Both the position numbers and the translations under genes were made by a program. From contig NW_009799101.1 of assembly GCF_000213175.1 (NCBI RefSeq), positions 640,077-704,076 on the forward strand: a DNA stretch of 64,000 nt. Direction: 5' to 3'. Below, in pieces: positions 1-12,105 of this stretch. The stretch's first letter is position 1. Each line of letters begins with the position of its first letter. This stretch comes from Neurospora tetrasperma FGSC 2508. Lineage: Eukaryota; Ascomycota; Sordariomycetes; Sordariales; Sordariaceae. The notes beneath the pieces were generated by a model, which was not told where the DNA came from, did no database searches, and saw only the letters and a program-made list of their open reading frames with translations.

Positions 1-3000
1 TATTTCTATTAATACTTACGCTTTAATTTACTTAATTTTAATTATACTATTCTCTAATTAATTAGTAAATAGCCGACTTTTAATTTATTATATCCAAATA
101 TAATTAAATATTTAAATTACTATTCCTCGGATAAATTTTACTTAATTTATATAAGTAAACCTTTCTTTAAAGGCCCGGACTCTTTTATTAAAATAAAGGT
201 TAAATAATTAATAAAAGGTTTCCGTCTCTAAGTTCTATATTAATATAATTTTATACGCCCTAACTATAATTTTGAAATATTTGGTCTAATATTTTACTAA
301 CCTAATTATAATCCTTTATAATTTCCTATGGATTTTAATTAATTAATAGAATATTAAAACCCTATATATAATAGCGCTACGAATATATTTAATATATATT
401 TCCCTTATCCGAATAAAGGAGTAACCCTATATTTTTACTACTAGTTTTATAAATATATTCGTTTAAATCTTTATCCTTTATTTTACTATTTCTATATAAG
501 CCTAATAACTAAATTTATAGTCTAACTAGACCCCTAGGAATCTTATTAATTCTATTAATTAAAATACTATATCCCCGAATTAAAAAGTTTCTATCCTTAG
601 CACTTTTATTTATATAAAATATATTAATTCTATTTTATTCGCTTCGAATTCTATACTTCTCGCCTTAATTTATTCCGAATATATTTCCTATACCGCCTAT
701 AAAATCCGGTAATTTTCTTTAATAATATAAATTACTATAATAATATTAATATTATTTATAAAACCAACTATAAATATATTCGGGATTATTACTAATTTCC
801 GGTATAATAGAGTAATAAAAAGAATAAAAAGGATAAATAATAGGAGGGAACCCTAAGGTACGCTTATTATAATAGCGTAGGGGCGAAACGTTTTATTATT
901 AAAGAAAAGAGCGCTTATCCTATTAATAATGAAATTCGCTATTTATTTAATAATTTACATTAGGAATTATATTTCTTATAAAGTATATAAAAATTATCTA
1001 TAGTTAATTCTATTAAATATACTCTTTAAATCGAAAAGTATAAGGGATATTACAACCCCGAATTTTTAAATTATATAGACTATATCTATAATTACCCGGA
1101 TTATAAACTCTATTAAACGGTTTACCTAATTACTTTTCTAGCCCTCTAGTAAGAAGTTAAATTCTTTAATTACCTATATAAATCTTTTAGCTATAAGGGC
1201 TTCGAAGATTTTTCTAATATTATTAAATAATAAAATAAATTTCTACGCGTTTATTAATTTTTATTAGGTAACGTTTTTTCTAAACTTTTTAAAGATAATT
1301 ACTTTCGTATCTTTAAACCGTTACGGGAAATATCCTTATCGGAGGCTAGCGGTTACTAAATATACCATCGCCCATTAGAACAATTACCTATATAATTTCA
1401 AAAATTTATTTAAATATTAATCGACGTCCGGAATTTTATTAAGCGCTATTTGGGAAAGGATATTTTAAATATCCTCTTTAGTAATTAATTCGCTAATAAT
1501 TATTGAGTTAACGCTATTTATTAGCTTAATCCAATCTAGTGAATATTTTATTAGGATATTTACCCTAAAAAAGAAGTAATTAGTAAGGATTTCGGCCTTA
1601 CTATTATAATCTTCGATTTTTATTACCCCCTCGTTAATTTAAAAGGTTAATAGTTTAAGTAAATTTACTAAGTAATAATTTCGGGTTTAGGCCTATCTTT
1701 CTAAAGGCTAAAATCGATTCGGGTTCCTTAAAACTTTAGCGACGCTTTCGTACTATATAGCCCGCTATACTTTCGAAATAATTTTCTTCTTTTTTATTAT
1801 TATTTTAATAAATTCTTTTTAATTTAATAATATTCTATATTTAAACTACATTTAATATTTCCGTTGTACTTTCTTTATAACTATTTTATATTTTAATATT
1901 TATTAATTTACTCTTTTCCTCCGACCTTTCTTCTAATATAGGACGAACTTTTCTATAATACTAGTAAATTTTCTATCGAACTTATAAAAACCTTATTCGA
2001 ACTCTTCTACTATATCAATCTTTTCTAAGACCGAAATATATTTCTCCGCTACCTCCTTCACCTTTCCCGTATTTATAAAATTTTAATTATAATTTCCTTC
2101 CTCTTCTACCCTCCTATTCTTTCTTCCTACTTAGATTTAAACTTCTTAAGGATAATAGTCTAAATTAATTTATTTGTACTATTATATTCTATAATATTTA
2201 GCCTTAGCCCCGGGTAATAACTATATATAACCGATTATTCTATTACTCTCTCTTTATGTTGTATTACTAAACTTTATTAATTTACTATAGGCAGTAAATA
2301 AATTGAACTTTTAAGATTGTACCTATATAAGGAAGTATATAGCCCTTAAATTAATTCTATTCTCTAAATCCTAATTAGGATAGTAGAAATTAAAATCCCT
2401 AATAATAATAATTTAATTTCCTACTAGGGGCCCGGCCTTAAAGAATTCGAAGAGTAGGGATTTCTATTAGTATTTTAATATTCTTTATATTAAGATAAAT
2501 AAATAAATAGAATGGACGGTCGTAGGATTTCTTAAATTTTTAAATATTATTATAATTTAATTCCTTCTAATTTAGAAATTAAAGTCCTTTAATTTCTATT
2601 TTTTATTTACGTATATTATTACACTTTTATTTTTTGAATAATTAACTCCAAAATACCTTCCGCTCCTAGGATAATAAATATCCCTATTTAAATTTCTACC
2701 CGGCTCCTAAATCGCTATAATATTATAAATCTCCTTTTATTCGAATAAAAACTTCTTTCTTTTATATAACTTCCTTATATTCAAATAGAGTATTTTTAAT
2801 TGGATTATTAATTACTTTAAAATAGGGTTCCTATAAATCCCTTAATAGAGGATAAAAGTATTACTTCCTTTAAAGGAATTATAATTATATAAGCGCTATT
2901 ATTATTATATATCCAATTCCCTACGCTCTAAGAATGTAGGTAATATATATTTATTGGGCTTTATTAGGCTAGGGGTTTCAGTTAGAGGATTAGGCCGACG

Positions 3001-4540
3001 ATTTTTTTCGGCCGTCCTCTCTTCGTACTTCCTCTAATTTATTTTTCTAAGGTAATAATAATATAGGAATTAGGAAAGGTATTTAATAAATTGCCCTTAT
3101 TCATAATTTCTATTACCGGCTCTAATACTTTTCCGGCCGGGTTCTTAGGAAGGGGGACGAACGCCCGCGGCCTTTTAATATATATAATAAACGCCTTTAT
3201 AATAATTTCCCGGAGAAGGGGTACTCTTTATAGTTATAAGCGAAATATCCCTTCTTCCTATACAATTTATAATAAATAAACGATTTATCCTTATTTAATA
3301 AATAATTTATTTTACTAAAATAATCTTTTTTATATTTAGCTTCGCTATATCGGGCGTAAATATCTTCCTAGCGATAAAATTTTACTATATATCTGATTCC
3401 CTAATATTTAAAATACTATTGAACATTATTCAAAGTTTAGAATAATTCGTAAGGGTATATACTACTATCTTAGAGAAAGAAATTATTTTAAAGGAAGTTT
3501 GCTACCTATAAAATAATAATTTTTATTAAAAGTTTGCTTCTATTCTTTTCGTTCCTTCTTTTCTAAAGCTAAATTCTTATAACAGCTACCTCTTTATTCT
3601 TATCCCTCACTATATTTATTAATATCTTTAATATAGTATAACTATTAATACTATTCTAAAGTATATTTCGGACTAATACGCTTATAATACTTATAGTAAT
3701 AAAAGCCTCCTTACTAAAGACTTCCGTAGCCTATATTTAATTTTACTAATATTAATCGTATATAGATTTATCGAAGATAATTATATAATTTCTAAACGTT
3801 AATATCCTAATAGCTGCTTTAATTATTAAATTTAATTTCTTCTAATTTAAAGTTATTACTACGGCCGTTTTCGTATCTTCGTTCGAGCGGTTTATAAATT
3901 CGGTAGTAATAATTGCTCCCTTAATAGTAAATTACCGTTCGAAATTAAAGGAGACGAACTTTTTAGTAGTAGTAGTAGGTAATTATTAAAAAGTAATACT
4001 AAATTTATTCGGAATAACTCTCGCTATAATATCGGCCTATTATTTCGGTACCTCCTAAATACCTTTTTTAATCTCCTCTAAAATATCCTTTTTTAAATTA
4101 TTAAAATCCTTCTTAGTAATAAATTAATCAATTCCAACCTTATTAGCCTCGGGTTATATAAATCTATTTTTTCCGATATAAGCTTATACGAATTTGAGAA
4201 GTAATTTTCGAAGCTAATATCAATCCTCGGTCGAAACAATATTATAATCCGCAAATTTATTCACTCTAATAATAAACTTCTTTACTATTTTATTATCTTC
4301 CTCCGTTTTATCCGAAGTTTTCATAATAAATACGGCTTTAGGGTTGTTATATACGGAAATTTCTATAAGCGGGTTATAAATACTATTTTCGAGCCTACAA
4401 ATACTACTATTTATAATTATTAATAATAACGATATAACGCCATCGCTGCGTTCGTTGTAGAATATTATAAAGGATGTAAATAACCCTCCTAAATCGATTG
4501 CCATTGTCAATTTTCGTTTTGGAGCACTCCTCGACCAGAA
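1..4540 (-). mobile_element. Tad1-like LINE, copy A (RIP-degraded, cut by window edge)
   Basis: Read on the minus strand this is a non-LTR retrotransposon. From 5' to 3' it shows a probable ORF1 start near 4510, an APE-type endonuclease around 2950-2150, recognised by a GDFN-HHP-like block near 2400 (here RDFNFYYPN), and a reverse transcriptase around 2100-700. The RT carries a GSPLSPILxLFYNADLLE-like block near 840-790, followed by a (Y/F)IDD-like block near 750. Positions 1-1233 align closely with 57227-58460 of LINE copy D, so the element's 3' part lies outside the window. Breaks are numerous and mostly turn expected Gln or Trp codons into stops, as RIP does. The clade (Tad1 of fungi) is inferred from the order EN-RT and the RVIAGxYKT-like block after RT. 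The 5' boundary near 4540 is where CpA/TpG-normal sequence resumes and is approximate. Confidence 0.75.
4220..4510 (-). pseudogene. Probable 5' end of LINE copy A ORF1
   Basis: A 96-residue open frame begins with MTMAIDLGGLFTS and ends with VSTED. It sits at the expected 5' end of LINE copy A, upstream of the endonuclease region on the same strand. In non-LTR elements this position holds ORF1, a nucleic-acid-binding Gag-like protein. No zinc knuckle is visible in this stretch, and no family can be named from the residues. It is open longer than its surroundings and keeps several TG and CA dinucleotides, so it may lie at the edge of the strongly mutated zone. It could also be a chance open frame. 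Confidence 0.35.
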
Positions 4541-4639
4541 ATCAGCGTTTCCGGTTTCGGCGTTTAATGTACGCGTTCGAACAGTTTCTTCATTATCTTA
4601 TAAAGATTTACTACATTTTGAAATCTTCGGAACTTTATA

Positions 4640-5565
4640 TAATAACTATATAATTTTATCCCCAATCTATTAAAACTTTAGCTTATATATTTTGAACCAA
4701 TAAAACTTCAGCTACTAAATTAGGGGTTATTAAACTTCTTAAATAGGGCGTATAATTAGTGTTTAAAGAGGCTATCTATTAATACATTATCTTACTTACT
4801 TCTAAATATTTATAATAGCATCCCGGTCATTTTAACATTCGGTTTCTATTAAACCTTATCTTCGGAGAGAATATTTAGCCCGCTATTTAAGAAGTCGTCG
4901 TTATTAATATCCGGCTTATTACTATTATTATTATTCAAAAGATTGTAATCGGTATTACTCTAACGGTTATTATCTAGGCTATAACTAAATAACCTACTAT
5001 TGTAGCTATCGTCCTCTTACTTCAAACTCTTATCTTATAACCATATAAGGGCCAAACATTCCAATTTCCAATTATTACTAGCCTTATTAAACTTCTAACA
5101 ATTTCTAAGTAGAAATATTAATATCTTCACTATCAAAACGTTAACGGGGATTTAAGCGTTAAAATACCGGACTTCAAAATAGCGCACATTGAATTACCGG
5201 AATTTAAAATTAAAATACCGGAGCTTAAGGTAGTTCATAGGCAGCATCGAAAAACGCTTATAGAATCAGAGGACGTTAGGCACATCTCATACGGGCTTCG
5301 TTTAAGGAAGATAACAAAGTATTATTAGGAAGTCTTTTACTACTAATAAGGGTAGATAGTATATTGGAAGCTAATGCTTAGATTTATAATTATATCTTTT
5401 ACTTTTGAGTCTTCTACTTTTAAATTTTATTCTAAATAGATAAAGGAAATATTAATTATTCAAAGTACTAGCTATACAACCAGCCAGTATTGCCCAAATC
5501 GTACCCACAACCTCCTGCGGCTCGGATTTTAACCCTCGGGGGCACTATTCACGCGTAAGTAGTAA
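4640..5565 (+). pseudogene. Family U gene, 3' fragment (multicopy, unrecognised)
   Basis: This plus-strand relic matches the 3' end of the much longer copy ending near 26690. The shared part runs at least from a block reading LPEFKIKIPELKVVH (near 5190-5235) to a C-terminal block reading NLLRLGFQPSGALFTRK just before 5550. The same block is recognisable, more mutated, near 26640-26690. The non-coding sequence after the stop (to about 5690) is also shared with 26700-26800, so the repeat unit includes the 3' flank. The frame is broken by several RIP-type stops. No domain is recognised, and a host gene family and a mobile-element gene are both possible. Confidence 0.5.
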
Positions 5566-5689
5566 ATTAATACAATATACTAAATTTATAGTAAAATTTA
5601 TACATTTTAAAGGATTTACCGTTAAATAAATGATATTAATTAACTAATTAACTAATAAAAAAGGAATAATACACTAAGAAATAAGATAT

Positions 5690-7190
5690 TAACTTACCGT
5701 TTTATTGTAACAAATATCGCATATTACTATATAACTACTAGGATCTCCCTTACTAACAAAAACTTATATCAATTCAACTTTATTATATAACCGACACTTC
5801 CAAATTGCCTCCATCTTGTGTAACTAAATAACTGAATAACTAAAAGACTGAAAGACTAAAAGACTAAAAGACTAAACGACTAAATAATTAATAAAAATCA
5901 TTAACCTCAAACGCTAGCTCCAATTACTCTCGTAATTATCATCCTAATCCACATCGATAACCTATTTCCGAGGGTCTATAATAATATTTCCAAACCCAAA
6001 CCGCCGGCTAAATAACCGATACGTTTTACCCCGGGCATTAAAAGATGCTAATACGCGTATTTATAATAGCAATATTAGTAGTAAATAAGAAGAGGGGAGG
6101 GGGGAGAAAAGGAAATACAAAGAGGTAAACTAACCCGGTTTTAAACTATTCGTACAATATTTAATTTTAGTAGCAAATAACCACTCTAAACAGCAACGTT
6201 ATTAATAAGTAAATAGTCAAGCCCAAACTGCTGTAGGATAATATTAGAATTAATGGATATCTAATATTAAATATTAAAGTTAATCTCAAATATAAAATAT
6301 TAAATATATTAAAGAGGAGAGAGTTTGATAGTCGAGAGAAGCGGGGGGAGGCGAGGTTCTTATACCCCTCTAAGAGGGAGCCAATAGGTACTAGAAATTT
6401 CCGTCGGTCTAATTAATAATCAAATTTACAATAGGGTTAATAGTAAGTAAGTAGTATCGCGACTACTTTATTAGTATTAAAAGATAGAAGGTAGTAGAAT
6501 GACTTAGAATAGCGGTCGTTAGTAGCTTCTATAATATACCCCGCAAACGAAGTAATACGCGGTTGAATGGATAACATAGACGGTCGCATAGTCGTTGAAA
6601 GGCTTTAAATTAATGGATACTAACAATTCTAAATAATTCCTAATATTAAGCACTGATTGCAGCGATAAAAGAGTATTAATATTAATAGTTGAAGGTAGTA
6701 GTAGGGGTAATAATTGAAAGTAGTAGACTTACCGGAGTAGCAGACAGCCGGGCACACAAACCACAGTCGCATACAAAACTACAAATGCGCAACTACTTAA
6801 TAAGAATTTATTTACAACACAGTAATGACCGCATTTCAAGCTATATCGCTATAAAGAGCGGGATATATAATAAAATAATTATTCTATATATAAATTATCC
6901 ATTTGCACGCTAATACACGCTTAGGATGTGTAGCTATGATACGTTGAAAGCGACTAAAATACGGATTTCTATCGCAGCGTACGGGCCTCGAATTTAGCAA
7001 ATATCTCGAATTTCCTTTTTCGGACATAGGGCTCCGCAATTAATAGTATTTGGACCGCTATAGACAGAACCGCCGCTCCTTCCTCGCTTCGATGTGGGCC
7101 TATGGCACTACGACCTCTAGTGTAGATGATCTATGACACTTCTTGGACCCGACGACGAATCTTTGTGAAGGAATGGGCGTTTCAATAATA
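5690..7190. other. Mosaic non-coding DNA, no gene seen
   Basis: Moderately AT-rich DNA with more CpA and TpG than its neighbours, especially 6300-6420 and 6900-7190. It holds the short tandem repeat at 5822-5888 and no recognisable coding relic. The 74-codon open frame at 6689-6913 has no recognisable family and is probably chance. Confidence 0.5.
5822..5888. repeat. 8-bp tandem repeat, ACTAAAAG-like
   Basis: About eight imperfect units of ACTAAAAG or ACTGAAAG follow one another, decaying at both ends into ACTAAATA. It is a short microsatellite-like tract in non-coding DNA. Confidence 0.8.
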
Positions 7191-7215
7191 CTCTAACAGA
7201 CCTATTATATTATAT
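7190..7215 (+). repeat. Short repeat, copy 1 (recurs at 9042-9066)
   Basis: The segment ATACTCTAACAGACC followed by a TTATATT run closely matches 9042-9066, which reads ATACTCTAGCAGACC with the same trailing TTATATT. Differences are transitions. The flanks are not alike, so this is a short shared block such as an element end or primer-binding junction. Which element it belongs to is not clear. Confidence 0.5.
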
Positions 7216-7539
7216 TTAACCCTCTTTTTAAATTAATACCGTTACCGTTCTCTCGTAAGTACGGCCAAAGAGCCTCCCCCATCCTACAATAAACATTCTT
7301 ACTGGCTAATCCGTCTCACTGCCCGGACCCCCATCCCTCTCGATAATAGTACTAACGATCCCCTAATTTCAAAACCCCTAAAAATATTTATAATAGTTCG
7401 GTACTACCTTTAAATCCGTACCAGCCGAATTCGCTAGTCTTAAATCGTTATAATCTAAATTAATCGTCCCCTATTCCAAAAATTTTTAGTGAGTAAAAAA
7501 GAATTTAATACCTAGGTTTTAAACGCATAAGTAAAATTG

Positions 7540-8560
7540 TATATAAATAGCCACGCTATTAGCAATTTAGAAGCGTAGTTCTATTACCTACTCTCTTACT
7601 TATCGCCCGCTATTAAGAAGCTACTTATTACTTTTACTGCTACGCTACAATCTCCCTAAGAGTTTATTAAAAAGTTTAAACTTATATATAGGGACCCTAA
7701 TATAGCAAAAGGAATGAATTCAAAATTCTACCAACTTTATTAAAAGTTAGGCGAATTAATAATAATTTTCCTTACCTACTTTAAGGAACTACTTTATTGC
7801 GTTTGTACTAATTCTTAATTAAAAGTAGTTAAAACTAGGCAGCTTATTACTATTTTGAATAACGATTAGAAGTAACGATTTTTAGAAAGAATCGACGTAT
7901 TTAAGTAGTATTCCTGATTATTAGACTACCTTTATAGTTTTAATAATAATACTTTCCTTATCTTATTAAGGTACCTAATTAAGGATAATACTAATCCTAT
8001 AGATACTTCTATTAATATTTTTAATAATAAATTCCTCTATATTATCGCCGTCTTAAAAGTAAAAGAGTAAATAGAGGAAGGAAGGTAAATATATTAACTA
8101 TAGTAATAGGTTATACTAGTTTAAGAAATGCCCTCGGATTTTCAAGATGAATATAGTCCGGTTATAACCCGGTAGGGGTTTAGACGGCTATAGTAACGAC
8201 AATTTGGAGGAGGAGGAAAATTCGAACTAAGAGTCGCCCAATAATACTGAGAGTAAGGGAACGCCGCTGTGTTTAAAAGGAGGAACCTTTAATAACTTAC
8301 TAAATATACTTTCTACTAATTAGAAATATAGTAAGACTACTATATAATACTCTTTACTACTTAATCGCTTTAGTAATATTTATTTATAATACAATTATAA
8401 GAAGGAATAAAAATTATATTTCGTAAGTATAAGGATTATTAAAGTTACTTCTAGCGAGAGGCGTAGCGAATCTACTGAATAATAATCATTAATTAGGTAT
8501 AGATTTATTATACAGTAAGAAAGGTCTCCGGATAAGTAAAATTTAAAGCCCTAATTGAAT
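7540..8560 (+). mobile_element. Probable Gag-like remnant of an LTR retrotransposon
   Basis: The plus strand carries a long decayed coding relic. It includes a block near 7660-7780 (PQEFIKKFKLIYRDPN followed by KFYQLYQKLGE) whose spacing resembles the capsid part of fungal retrotransposon Gag proteins. Family and limits are uncertain. It is broken many times over in the RIP manner and has no visible pol region downstream. A 25-bp sequence at 7190-7215 that recurs at 9042-9066 may mark related element ends. Confidence 0.35.
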
Positions 8561-9300
8561 TTTGGCTCATATATATTAGGAATAGTTTTGTAAGGGTGGG
8601 TACCCGTAAGGTCTACCGATTCGGGTAGTAAGTAGGTAGTTGTATAGCATTTATTTAGGAGTTTAAATGGAAATATTTTTCTTGTTTAGTATTATTATTC
8701 GTACTTATTTAGGTAGGTAATTTAATAGGGAGCGGTTATAGTAGATTTTAATTATTCTTCATATGTTTAGTAGAGTGCTTTCTAGTGCGGTAGGGTGAGC
8801 TTTCTAAGGGGGAGTAGGGGGGTAATATCTAAGATTAGCGCCCGAGGAATTAGTCTGGTTTTGCTAAGCCGGGTTCGTACTTTATTGATAGGGATACAAG
8901 CTTTCTAATTGGCTAATTTACGTATTTGCTTGGCCCGTACGCCCGATTATAAAACCTTCTTTTAACTATACCCTTCTAATATAGTCTTCCCTTACTCTTT
9001 TTATCAAATATAATATTTCAACCACATACGACTGCTCGCTGTACAATACTCTAGCAGACCCGTTATATTCGCTGTAGTAGTCCGTGCAAGGTACCTAATA
9101 TAGGGGTTTAACTTTTGCTCCCAGCTTTTGCTCCCAACTATAGTAGTACTCGTAGATACCATACTAGTACTATACCGCTACGGTACGGTACCTCTATACT
9201 GTAACCAAACTGTTACGGGGCGCGAGCAAGTACTAAGGTAAGACTTTAATTATTGTACGAGGAACAGGAAGAGAATCCTGTGCGCGCACGAGAACTATGT
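8560..9300. other. Less mutated island, no gene seen
   Basis: Base composition is closer to an ordinary fungal genome than most of the window. It contains a direct repeat of TTTTGCTCCCA near 9111-9140 and a small dyad around CGGTACGGTACC near 9180. No coding relic or RNA gene was recognised. Confidence 0.45.
9042..9066 (+). repeat. Short repeat, copy 2 (recurs at 7190-7215)
   Basis: Partner of the block at 7190-7215. It lies in a less mutated stretch (8560-9250) with many CpG, CpA and TpG steps and no recognised coding content. Confidence 0.5.
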
Positions 9301-9644
9301 ACTCGTCAGGTCTACAAAATCGACCGTCTGACTAGTGGGCGAGCCACTAGTCAGGGACAGCGATTCGTACATGAACAGCGATTCGTACCGGATTCTTGTA
9401 CCAAAACGGTATATAGTGTGCATGCATCGGATATTTAGCTCGGAGGGGTAGAATGGATCTAAACCATATGCATATGCAGGTAGACCCGCTAACCGGCTTA
9501 GCGCAGGCGACTTTGGTGCCAAGGGTTTTTCCTAGCCTATACAAGTCGCTCCCGCGGTACGAATCGCTGTTCATGTACGAATCGCTGTCCCTGACTAGTG
9601 GCTCGCCCACTAGTCAGACGGTCGATTTTGTAGACCTGACGAGT
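9301..9644. repeat. Perfect 90-bp inverted repeat with 164-bp spacer
   Basis: The arm at 9301-9390 is the exact reverse complement of the arm at 9555-9644 over 90 bp. Each arm contains an inner dyad CTGACTAGTGG / CCACTAGTCAG and two copies of AGCGATTCGTAC separated by five bases. The spacer (9391-9554) is unrelated and not AT-biased. Perfect arms next to RIP-ravaged DNA mean the structure is younger than the mutation around it, or escaped it, or is kept identical by gene conversion. A fold-back element or MITE is possible, but no target duplication is visible at the arms. Several open frames over it are by-products of the dyad. Confidence 0.9.
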
Positions 9645-9954
9645 AGGGCACGCTGTGGATTCAGTACACGGACTACAGTACGTATATACGTGACTGCTAT
9701 ACTACACTCAGGCAGCTATACAACTAACTATACTAATATACTGTAGTACCCTCTATTTATATATAGGAATATAGTAGTAATGCCTGTAATACTACCCCCC
9801 TTTTGAAATAATACTCCCGTTCGGAAATCTAATATTATATTCATTATTAATAAAGCGGGGCTCACTCAGCCTTCCCGTAACTACACCCAATCAAATACCG
9901 GCAAAAGTTTTACTAAAGCAGAAAGTTGCTTAGCGTTTGCTAGTACCCTAACTC

Positions 9955-10530
9955 CCGTTTAGGGGTGGAATATTAGCTAAAATATTGTTAAATTTAACCC
10001 TTCCGCTATAAGAGTTATTATTACTGTGAGATCACCAACGAGATCAAGCGGTTGGATACGATTGATTGAGTATACTATGGAGAGAGAGAGAGAGGGAGAC
10101 TGGCGGGGTCTGGAAGGCTAGATGTGATGCGGTCTAGGCAGGGCACAGAGTGGGGACTGGGCTGTGCCCAGTGAATGCCAGGAACCCACCAACAATAACC
10201 CTAAATAATCTATTTATATATTGCAAATTAGTTCGGAACGCTCTAATTATTATATATAGAGAACCTTAATAACCTTTACTATTACTAGCCACCTCTAAGG
10301 TACTATAGAGATACTTATGATATAATAGTTTACATAAGACGTCTATAGCTGCTATTAATATAAATCTAAATAGTTTATGTATTTAACTCCCTACTAATGA
10401 TTTATATTTTATATAAATATTAAATATATACTGCTAATATGTCTTAAGTGCTTTTTATCTTCTAATCTTACTTATTCAAGAGAATAGTCTGAGTAACAGG
10501 AGAATAAGAGATATAAGACCGCTATAAGAC
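9955..10530 (+). repeat. Direct repeat, left copy (candidate LTR)
   Basis: This segment aligns in direct orientation with 11170-11560. Both start near TTAGGGGT followed by AATA and TAGC blocks. Both share GGTACTATAG, and both end near a block reading CCGCTATAA followed by ACGTA. The left copy carries an extra segment of about 170 bp (10025-10193) that the right copy lacks. Paired direct repeats around a 640-bp interior suggest a short non-coding LTR element (TRIM-like), but no target duplication was identified. Confidence 0.5.
10025..10193 (+). other. Unmutated insert inside the left direct repeat
   Basis: This GC-normal block starts TGTGAGATCACC and ends CCCACCAACA, that is TG...CA as in an LTR. 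It is absent from the homologous right copy near 11200. It contains a (GA)n run at 10080-10098 and a hairpin ACTGGGC/GCCCAGT. The flanking bases do not give a clear target duplication. A solo LTR that arrived after RIP is plausible but unproven. Confidence 0.4.
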
Positions 10531-10589
10531 GTAACATCGTCTTCCGGGTAGCCCGGTAGAATTTACTGAAGCGCAGCTGTTATTGAGGT

Positions 10590-10985
10590 CTAGAGCTGGA
10601 TTACTCCAAGTTAAAACTCAATAATTTGGCGGCTTACTATAAATGCAAAGCTGGATTACTCTAAGTAAAAACTGAATAATTAGGCGGCCTACTATAAATA
10701 TAAGGCTGGATTATTCTAAGTAAAAACTTAATAATTTGGTAGCCTACTATAAATGTAAGGCTGGATTACTCTAAGTAAAAACTGAATAATTAGGCGGCCT
10801 ACAATAAATGTAAAACTGGATTATTCTAAATAAAAACTGAATAATTTGGTAGCCTATTATAAATGCAAGGCTGGATTACTCCAAGTAAAAACTCAACAAT
10901 TTGGCGGCCTACTATAAATGTAAGGCTGGATTACTCTAAGTAAAAATTCAATATTTTAGCTGCCTACTATAAGTATAATATTGGA
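10590..10985 (+). repeat. 55-bp minisatellite (about 7 units)
   Basis: Tandem units of 55 bp each begin GCTGGATTACTCTAAGTAAA and contain a TTTGGCGGCCTACTATAAATG-like segment; units start near 10593, 10649, 10704 and so on. They are preceded at 10535-10590 by a conserved lead containing CTTCCGGGTAGCCCGGTAGA and GAAGCGCAGCTGTTATT. The same lead and units occur reversed at 52850-53095. Confidence 0.85.
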
Positions 10986-11169
10986 TGTTAATTTATAGAG
11001 TTTTATATTAAAATAGTTTTCAGACACCGGTGCGATGCTGGATCCTCAGCTCAAGCAATGCCCGGTGTATATTGAAGCGTGCTTTGGATCTACATTACGT
11101 AAGCCAGTAGAATCCATATGCCAAGAAATGCCAAGACGGGAAGCACCGAAGGTTCTTGGCAACTCGAAC

Positions 11170-11560
11170 TCGTACTTAGGGGTATAATACTAGCCAAAAC
11201 ATTACTAGATCGGACTCTTTCTACGAGACTTTCTATTATCTTGCCTATAAACTAGTAAATACCCCCAGAACGCTCCAATTAGCCTATATAGTTTACTTCC
11301 AACTACCCTACTATTACCCACCCCCCCCCCCGGGGTACTATAGGGACGCCCGTAGTATAGCGGTTTGTATAAAACGTCCGTAGCCGCTACGAGTGTAAGT
11401 TCTAGAGAGCTCTCGCATTCAACTCCTTGCTAGTGACTAGTTTTTCGTATAAATGCTTAAATATATACTACTAACGTTTCTCAAATCCTCCTTATCTTCT
11501 AATTTTATCCGTTATAGGTATCTATTATCCGGGGGAATAGGAGATAAAAAACCGCTATAA
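11170..11560 (+). repeat. Direct repeat, right copy (candidate LTR)
   Basis: This is the partner of 9955-10530, less AT-shifted than the left copy. It carries a C homopolymer of about a dozen bases at 11320-11332. The interior between the two copies consists mainly of the 55-bp minisatellite and a GC-normal stretch (11020-11165) with no recognised coding content. Confidence 0.5.
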
Positions 11561-11649
11561 AACGTACTATCTTTCGGTACCGTTAACGGTTACTTTGAAA
11601 AAGGGTATACTATAAGGTATTCGATTAGGGTATACGGAATAAGTCGAGC

Positions 11650-11700
11650 TGAACTTCTTTCTTTTTTTTTTTTGTTTTCTTTTTTTTCTTTTTTTTTTTA
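11650..11700. repeat. Pyrimidine homopolymer-like tract
   Basis: About 50 bases of T interrupted by single C or G residues. It could be the reverse of a poly-A tail, but no adjacent retroposed body was recognised. Confidence 0.7.
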
Positions 11701-12054
11701 AAGCCGGCAATGAGATTCAGCTACCTAAATTCCGAGTTAGAATAATCTGAATTATAATTAATAATAAGGGTATTATACTATTTTGAACGGATGGGGAGAG
11801 AAAGGCTAGGGGTAGTAGTAGTCTTCTTTTTACGAAGAAGCTTATTTTTAATAGGTAATACTATTTTAGTACTAACCTAAATTTTAATAGTAATAGTATA
11901 TTAGCGTTTAATAGCGATTAAATTATAGTATTTTTCTTCTTCTTACAATATATTATTAATGCGTTGTTCGAATTGTTGATTATCGTCTTCGAAGATAATT
12001 AATATAATTGATAGGTAATGGTTAATAATTGATAAAAGTAATGAAAAAGTTAAA

Positions 12055-12105
12055 TGCGAGAGGGAGAGAGGGAGAGGGAGACGGAGAGAGAGAGAAATAA
12101 GATAT
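12055..12105. repeat. Purine microsatellite (GA/GGA)n
   Basis: A run of GAGAGGGAGAGAGGGAGA-type repeats, entirely purine on the plus strand apart from isolated breaks. Confidence 0.8.

Noticed and set aside
9480-9550. Possible tRNA-like fold around CGCTAACCGGCTTAGCGCAGG
   Set aside because: A short stem is visible, but no acceptor/anticodon/T-arm set can be assembled and no TTCGANTC box is present at the right spacing.
9253-9746. Four overlapping open frames of 61-97 codons
   Set aside because: They arise from the 90-bp inverted repeat and low stop density in GC-normal DNA; the same peptide appears on both strands because of the dyad.
10593-10985. Possible CRISPR-like array
   Set aside because: Units are contiguous 55-bp tandem repeats without unique spacers, and the context is a eukaryotic repeat region.
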